A stretch of DNA of 20,321 bases from Deltaproteobacteria bacterium (GTDB lineage Bacteria > Desulfobacterota > Dissulfuribacteria > Dissulfuribacterales > JALVPX01), in the NCBI GenBank assembly GCA_027031565.1, contig JALVPX010000142.1:15750-36070 (forward strand). Reading direction: 5' to 3'. The stretch's first letter is position 1. Every line of letters starts with the position of its first letter. Positions 15,717 through 20,321 of this stretch are shown in pieces. Made by a program: the position numbers and the translations under genes. A model generated the notes under the pieces. The model did not search any database. It was not told the origin of the DNA and saw only the letters and a program-made list of their open reading frames with translations.

Positions 15717-17171
15717 ATGCAGGCAGCAGGCGAAAGGCAGATGGAAACAGGAGCTGTGTTTGACACAATTGATGGTGTAACAAATCAGCCGGCAAAGGGA
15801 TTTGATGCACATTTGCATGACGTGTCTTTGCCTGAGCTCATTCAGTTCATCTGTCTTGAGCGGAAAGCGCGTGAATTGAAGGTCAAAAGAGGGCAGGAAG
15901 AAGGCTCGATCTATTTTGAGAACGGGGAAATCGTGCATGCCTGCGTAGGTGGGTTGGAAGGCGAAGAGGCCTTTTTTAAAATTCTTTCGTGGCAGTCTGG
16001 AAGCCTGATCCTTAGTCACAATTCATCGCCTCAAAAGACAATCGATCTGCCTTGGAGCTTCCTCGTAATGGAAGCAGCCAAGAGAATGGATGAAGAGGGG
16101 AGCCATGTTGAAAATCATGCATCGACAGCTGAGCCAGAGGCAGTGCCTCAGTCTTGCAAGGTCTTGATCGTCGATGATTCTGAGCTTTTTCGCAGGGAGC
16201 TAGAAAAGATTTTTTCAGACCTTGGAAACGTCGACGTGATTGCCACGGCATCCAATGGGAAGGATGCGCTGCACAGCCTGGAGAAAGAGCAACCGGATCT
16301 TATAACCCTTGATGCAAATATGCCTGTGATGGGAGGAGACCTGGCATTGAAACACATCATGGTGAAATCTCCTGCCCCGGTACTTCTCGTAAGCGGCCTG
16401 AGCGCTCACTCCTTTGGCAACCTCATGGATTTCATAAGGCTTGGAGCCATCGATTTTCTGCCCAAGCCTGAAAATCAAGAAGAAAGGGAACTGTTCGTTG
16501 CGAGGCTGCGTTCCTGTATCAGCCACTTTGACGAGTTTCATGTTGAGAGGTTGAGACGTTCACGGGCACCCAAACCCCCCATTTTAAAGGCCCGGCCCGG
16601 GCTGCCGGCAGAAAAGCTGCTGATCATGAATGGCGGATGGGGCGGCCTGCTAGAGGTACTCAAAATAGTGCCTTCTCTAACCAAGGCCCCTGCTTTCTCA
16701 GCCATTATAACTCTGGATCTGTATCCTCAACTCCTTGAACCCGTGGCAAAATATCTGGATGCCTATTCCATGCACACTGTTGCGCCTTTATTGGCGGGCG
16801 GTCCCCTTTTGGAATCGCAGCTATGGATCAGCCGCAAGGGTGAACCACTCGAGATAATCGGGGATGCCGATGGCAGGGCAGTGCGATTAATGAGAGGGGG
16901 ACAGAAACAAGGGTTCAGCCGGATGGTGGCTTCAGCATTGGAAGTATATGGCAAGGAACTTTCTGTGCTCTTTGTCAGTGGAGCCGAGGAACTGGATGCA
17001 CAGGCGGTAGACGCCCTGAAGGCAGCAGGTGCAACAGTGATGATTCAAGACCCTGCAACTGCCCTTCATCCGGCCCCGTTGGAAAGCCTTGAAAGGAAAT
17101 TTGGACAATCCGCCAAGGTTATTTCGTGCGAGGAGGTCTGCTCCTTCTGCGAAGAGATGTTTCATGCTTAG
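15717..17171 (+). CDS. DUF4388-REC-pseudo-CheB response regulator 3
   Basis: 484 residues in three parts. Residues about 29-102 resemble DUF4388/PATAN-type domains (HDVSLPELIQFICLERKARE, then GSIYFENGEIVHACVGGLEG), known from PatA-like and gliding-related regulators. Residues about 147-255 are an intact receiver with D153-D154, phosphoacceptor D199 (TLDANMPVMGG), S226 and K250, again of CheB style (HIMVKSPAPVLLVSGL). Residues about 298-480 match the CheB effector layout but lack its catalytic residues: NGGWGG (305-310) for GASTGG, LD (333-334) for QH, and SGAEELD (421-427) for TGMGxDG. The extra domain distinguishes it from its two neighbours and may give a separate protein contact. It starts one base after the stop of regulator 2 without a good ribosome binding site; ATG 15741 is an alternative. 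Confidence 0.86.
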   Translation: MQAAGERQMETGAVFDTIDGVTNQPAKGFDAHLHDVSLPELIQFICLERKARELKVKRGQEEGSIYFENGEIVHACVGGLEGEEAFFKILSWQSGSLILSHNSSPQKTIDLPWSFLVMEAAKRMDEEGSHVENHASTAEPEAVPQSCKVLIVDDSELFRRELEKIFSDLGNVDVIATASNGKDALHSLEKEQPDLITLDANMPVMGGDLALKHIMVKSPAPVLLVSGLSAHSFGNLMDFIRLGAIDFLPKPENQEERELFVARLRSCISHFDEFHVERLRRSRAPKPPILKARPGLPAEKLLIMNGGWGGLLEVLKIVPSLTKAPAFSAIITLDLYPQLLEPVAKYLDAYSMHTVAPLLAGGPLLESQLWISRKGEPLEIIGDADGRAVRLMRGGQKQGFSRMVASALEVYGKELSVLFVSGAEELDAQAVDALKAAGATVMIQDPATALHPAPLESLERKFGQSAKVISCEEVCSFCEEMFHA

Positions 17172-17186
17172 AAAAGGGAGGCGTCA

Positions 17187-17564
17187 ATGGCTGGGGTTAT
17201 CATAGTGGATGATTCGAGCTTTATGAGAAAACGCATAGCCAAAAGCCTTGAAGAGGCTGGATTCGAAATAACAGGTCATGCTTCTGATGGGGCAGAGGGT
17301 TTCAGATTGTACAAGGATGTCCATCCAGATTTCGTTGTGATGGACATAACCATGAGAGGTACGGATGGAATAGAAGGAGCGGCCATGATCAAAGAATATG
17401 ACCCCGAGGCCCGCATCATATTCATGAGCCTCGTGAGCGATCCGGCAGTCAGAGACAGGGCCCTGGCCCTTGGTGCACTTGGGTTTGTGGGCAAGGATCA
17501 AAATGACCAGTTGATATCCCTGATGTGTGGAAAAAAGGAACAGAACAATGGAAAAGATAGATAA
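17187..17564 (+). CDS. CheY-like single-domain response regulator
   Basis: 125 residues consisting only of a receiver. It has D8-D9, phosphoacceptor D53 (VVMDITMRGTDG), S81 and K103 (GFVGKDQ), so it should be phosphorylatable. With no output domain it would act by protein binding, like CheY, or as a phosphate sink. GGGAGG at 17176-17181, five bases before the ATG, is the strongest ribosome binding site in this operon, which suggests it is made in excess over its neighbours. It is encoded directly before cheA and overlaps its start by 17 bases, consistent with a dedicated kinase-regulator pair. Confidence 0.92.
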   Translation: MAGVIIVDDSSFMRKRIAKSLEEAGFEITGHASDGAEGFRLYKDVHPDFVVMDITMRGTDGIEGAAMIKEYDPEARIIFMSLVSDPAVRDRALALGALGFVGKDQNDQLISLMCGKKEQNNGKDR

Positions 17565-20169
17565 GGAGCTTCTGCAAGAATTTTTGGTAGAGGTTGAAGA
17601 AAATCTCCAGGAATTGGAACCAAATCTGCTGCTTCTGGAAAAGGATTGCGACAATCAAACGCTGCTGAATGACTGTTTCAGGAATCTGCACTCGATCAAA
17701 GGCGCTTCAGGATACATGGGCTTCAAGAAGATGTGCGAAGCAGCCCACTGCCTTGAGAATCTCTTTGATAAAGTTCGTCAGGGCAGCATGTCTTTCCAGG
17801 AAGAATCCCTGGACCTTGTTTTTGATGGTGTGGATTTAATAAAAAAATTGGCCATGGAGATAGGAAAAAGTGGGCAGGAGAAGAGTGATGTCCACGGCTT
17901 AATTTCGAGATCTGAAGAGATGTTGAATGATACCGGCAGGACAAAGGCAGCACCCTCCGATATGCCTGAACAAGCCCACAGAGCCTCTGCCGATGACGAT
18001 TCGGAGTTGATGGAAATCTACGCAGATGAAATGAAAGGGCTCTTTGCTAGGCTTGCAGAAGAAACAACAAAAACGGGCTGTTCATTTGAGGAAATAAAAA
18101 AGATATTGAAGGACATGGAAAGGGTTACTCACTATGTGGGGCATGATCAAATGAAGCCGCATATAAGCGAGGCCCTTGAGATCGTGAAAGGCGCGGACAA
18201 GCCTGATGCAGAATCATGGGCAGAGGGACACAAGATTGTTGAATTCCTGGGAGATGCCCTTGAGAATTTGTTGGGAATAACTTGCAGAGACCTTATAAAA
18301 AACGAGACAATGGGCCAGGAAGACTCATGCAGTGAAGAAGATGAAGAACTCTATCAGATCTTCCTCGATTATGCCGCGGAAGTTGCAGGACCTTTAGCCT
18401 GCGTGCCCAATGCCTTTTCTTCTCAATGGGCCACCGATTGCCAGAATGCCCTGGAAAAATTGCGAACTTCGGCTAGGTATATGGATTACGGAGACGTCGT
18501 GTCCATTCTTGATGAGTGGGGAGAGAGACTAGTGGAACTCCTGTCGATTAAGGATGTTGAGCAGAACTACGATCCCAAAAGATTTCAGGGCCTTTGGCAG
18601 CGATTAACAGAATTGCTGCCGGGAATGGAAAAGGCAGGGCAGAAGGCCGAACCTAGTGAGCCTGTTCAGGATGCCAGGATATCAGCCGAGGAGATCGCCC
18701 AAGGGCTTGATAGCGCATTTGAACACATGTTTGAAGAACCTGGCCATGGCCAAACCAGCGCTCTAGCAGGTGACGAGAAAAAGGAATCCAGCCAGGCCCG
18801 GATGGCAGACGCCACGCGGATGACCAGCCATGCCTTGTCAGCGCCTGAAAAGAGCAAATCAAGCGCCGGTGTTTCCACAGTGCGGATGGATCTCAACAAG
18901 GTTGAAGAACTTTTGGGAAATGTAGGCGAACTGGTGGTGCTGCGTTCAGGCCTTGCCCAGGTATCTGAGGATATCAAGACCCTTTACAGGCAGCTCCAGG
19001 ACAAAAAGCTGCTGAATCACAAGGAGCTGAAGCCGTTCAAGTACCTGATGCTCAGGATAGGCGAGCAAATGAGCGGCCTTGACAGGGCTGTTAACAAGCT
19101 CCAGGAAAACGTGATGTCCATGCGCATGCTTCCGGTGCGTCATCTTTTTGACCGGTATCCCCGCATGGTCAGGGATTTGTCAAAAAAACTCGGGAAAAAT
19201 GTTCAACTCAACATCTTCGGCAGGGAAACGCGTTTGGATAAGCGCCTGATAGAGGAAATAGCCGATCCCTTGATGCACATTATCAGGAACGCCATGGATC
19301 ATGGAATCGAATCTCCTGAAAAAAGAAAGAAATCGGGCAAGCCAGAAACGGGCACCATTGATCTGAGTGCCTTTCAGGATGGGAACTTCGTGGTCATTTC
19401 CGTGAGAGATGATGGCCAGGGACTTGACAGGGAAGGCCTGATTAGCAAGGCGGTCCTGCAGGGCCTGATGGACAAAGAATATGCCCGGACACTGCCTGAT
19501 GAGAGGGTATGGGAGTTGATTTTTCTTCCTGGTGTCAGCACCGCCAACGAGGTTTCCGAGACCTCTGGCCGGGGTGTTGGTATGGATGTTGTCCGCCACA
19601 ACATTGAAAAGATAGGAGGCAGCATAAACGTACAATCAGCTCCAGGCATGGGGACTAAAATAGAACTGAGGATTCCGCTGACACTGGCCATTATCAAGGC
19701 CTTGCTGGTCCAAGTTGGCGCCCAAAAGCTTGCTATTCCTTTAAGTTCGGTTCAAGAGGCCATCAGGGTCAAGGAGTCGGATATCAGCTCTGTAGAAGGC
19801 TTCGAGATCATCTCCCTGAGGCAGAATACCCTGCCTCTTATCCGCTTATCAAAGGTTTTCAGGGGGGCATACGCTTCAGGCGGGAAGGGCAAGACCTTTG
19901 TCGTAGTGGTCAAGCATGGAGAGTTGGAGGCAGGGCTTGTGGTTGACAGGCTGGCAGGCCAGCAGGAGGTGGTTATCAAACCCCTGGCAGACTACCTTAC
20001 AGACCAGCCTGGTTTTGCAGGGGCTTCAGTATTGGGCGACGGTTCTATAGCCTTGATTATAGATCTGGCAGCGGTGCTTCAAAGGGCCAAGGCATTTGTG
20101 GCACGCCAGAGGGATTTCATGGAAAAAGCGGCTATACAGGAAGGCATCAGCAGCATCACGGTTCATTGA
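17548..20169 (+). CDS. cheA: CheA-type chemosensory histidine kinase with one active and two degenerate HPt domains
   Basis: 873 residues from ATG 17548 (AAGGA eight bases upstream); an earlier in-frame ATG at 17527 would add seven residues. HPt1 (about 3-110) has H48 in LHSIKGASGY, the P1 phosphorylation site. Two later segments have HPt-like helices but no His at that place: RVTHYVGHDQM near 194 (Thr) and LEKLRTSARYMDY near 303 (Glu). No CheY-binding P2 domain is recognisable. The dimerisation domain starts at RMDLNKVEELLGNVGELVVL (about 446). The ATPase core has an N-box HIIRNAMDHG, G1 RDDGQG and G2 SGRGVGMD (673-680). A CheW-like P5 domain occupies about 711-853. It should autophosphorylate H48 and serve the four receivers encoded upstream. 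Multiple HPt-like modules recall type IV pilus (Chp/Pil) CheA proteins, but no C-terminal receiver is present. Confidence 0.94.
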   Translation: MEKIDKELLQEFLVEVEENLQELEPNLLLLEKDCDNQTLLNDCFRNLHSIKGASGYMGFKKMCEAAHCLENLFDKVRQGSMSFQEESLDLVFDGVDLIKKLAMEIGKSGQEKSDVHGLISRSEEMLNDTGRTKAAPSDMPEQAHRASADDDSELMEIYADEMKGLFARLAEETTKTGCSFEEIKKILKDMERVTHYVGHDQMKPHISEALEIVKGADKPDAESWAEGHKIVEFLGDALENLLGITCRDLIKNETMGQEDSCSEEDEELYQIFLDYAAEVAGPLACVPNAFSSQWATDCQNALEKLRTSARYMDYGDVVSILDEWGERLVELLSIKDVEQNYDPKRFQGLWQRLTELLPGMEKAGQKAEPSEPVQDARISAEEIAQGLDSAFEHMFEEPGHGQTSALAGDEKKESSQARMADATRMTSHALSAPEKSKSSAGVSTVRMDLNKVEELLGNVGELVVLRSGLAQVSEDIKTLYRQLQDKKLLNHKELKPFKYLMLRIGEQMSGLDRAVNKLQENVMSMRMLPVRHLFDRYPRMVRDLSKKLGKNVQLNIFGRETRLDKRLIEEIADPLMHIIRNAMDHGIESPEKRKKSGKPETGTIDLSAFQDGNFVVISVRDDGQGLDREGLISKAVLQGLMDKEYARTLPDERVWELIFLPGVSTANEVSETSGRGVGMDVVRHNIEKIGGSINVQSAPGMGTKIELRIPLTLAIIKALLVQVGAQKLAIPLSSVQEAIRVKESDISSVEGFEIISLRQNTLPLIRLSKVFRGAYASGGKGKTFVVVVKHGELEAGLVVDRLAGQQEVVIKPLADYLTDQPGFAGASVLGDGSIALIIDLAAVLQRAKAFVARQRDFMEKAAIQEGISSITVH

Positions 20170-20219
20170 ACCCTGATTTTGGAATCGAGGAGACACAAAA
20201 CATGGTGGATGATGATGGC

Positions 20220-20296
20220 TGGTCGGGGCGGAGGGATTTGAACCCCCGGCCCTCTGCTCCCAAAGCAGATGCGCTACCAGGCTGCGCTACGCCCCG
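20220..20296 (-). tRNA. tRNA-Pro (anticodon UGG)
   Basis: On the minus strand a complete 77-base cloverleaf includes an encoded CCA. The acceptor stem CGGGGCG pairs perfectly with CGCCCCG, with discriminator A. The D arm is GCGC/GCGC, and the anticodon arm TCTGC-TTTGGGA-GCAGA puts TGG at positions 34-36. The T arm is GGGGG-TTCAAAT-CCCTC with one G-T pair. It is convergent with cheA, 50 bases beyond its stop. A TAGGAT about 13 bases upstream could be the -10 box, but the -35 lies outside the window. Confidence 0.96.
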
Positions 20297-20321
20297 GACC
20301 ACATGGGACATCCTATTTAAC

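Noticed and set aside
20202..20321. A frame opening at ATG 20202 with GAGGAG upstream, staying open to the window end
   Set aside because: It reads antisense through the whole tRNA-Pro and gives the RRDLNPRPSAP-type peptide known as a common tRNA mistranslation artefact.

Overview
The window looks like a chromosomal segment of a deltaproteobacterium-type organism (Desulfobacterota/Myxococcota-like). The clues are a fused CobA-HemD protein encoded beside hemC, an MglA GTPase with a Roadblock partner, a PilB-type ATPase with a TPR extension, and an elaborate CheA/CheB-like signalling locus. I cannot name a genus. Gene density is very high, with no gene-free stretch above 300 bases, and I see no insertion sequence, prophage or CRISPR array.

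Region A (1-7497, all on the minus strand) reads as one long, tightly packed operon. In transcription order it holds an iron-sulfur flavoprotein-like oxidoreductase, gmhA, an FmdB-type zinc ribbon protein, hemC, the fused cobA-hemD, a GAF/histidine-kinase-like protein, and a UvrD/PcrA-type helicase that runs off the left edge. hemC plus cobA-hemD supply uroporphyrinogen III and precorrin-2/sirohydrochlorin for siroheme, cobalamin or heme. A perfect GC-rich hairpin at 7562-7580 separates this operon from region B.

Region B (7610-12501, minus strand) encodes a Roadblock/LC7 protein, an MglA-type polarity GTPase, an acidic 498-residue protein with a probable divergent CheW-like end, and a TPR-PilB ATPase. 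The four genes are separated by 1, 25 and 9 bases, so they are almost certainly co-transcribed.

Region C (12695-20169, plus strand) is transcribed divergently from B. It encodes an HDOD protein, three consecutive CheB-type response regulators, a single-domain CheY-like receiver, and a large CheA. All three CheB-like proteins keep an intact receiver, but their methylesterase-like domains have lost the catalytic Ser and His. The third also carries an N-terminal DUF4388-like domain. CheA has one good HPt domain followed by two HPt-like segments lacking the phosphorylatable His. A tRNA-Pro(UGG) gene with encoded CCA lies convergently at the right end.

Taken together, B and C look like one functional module: a CheA-centred phosphorelay with four receiver outputs beside an MglA/Roadblock switch and a pilus extension motor. 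This suggests control of pilus-driven surface motility or cell polarity. The most unusual feature is the row of three pseudo-CheB regulators, proposed here to act as non-enzymatic phospho-dependent adaptors.
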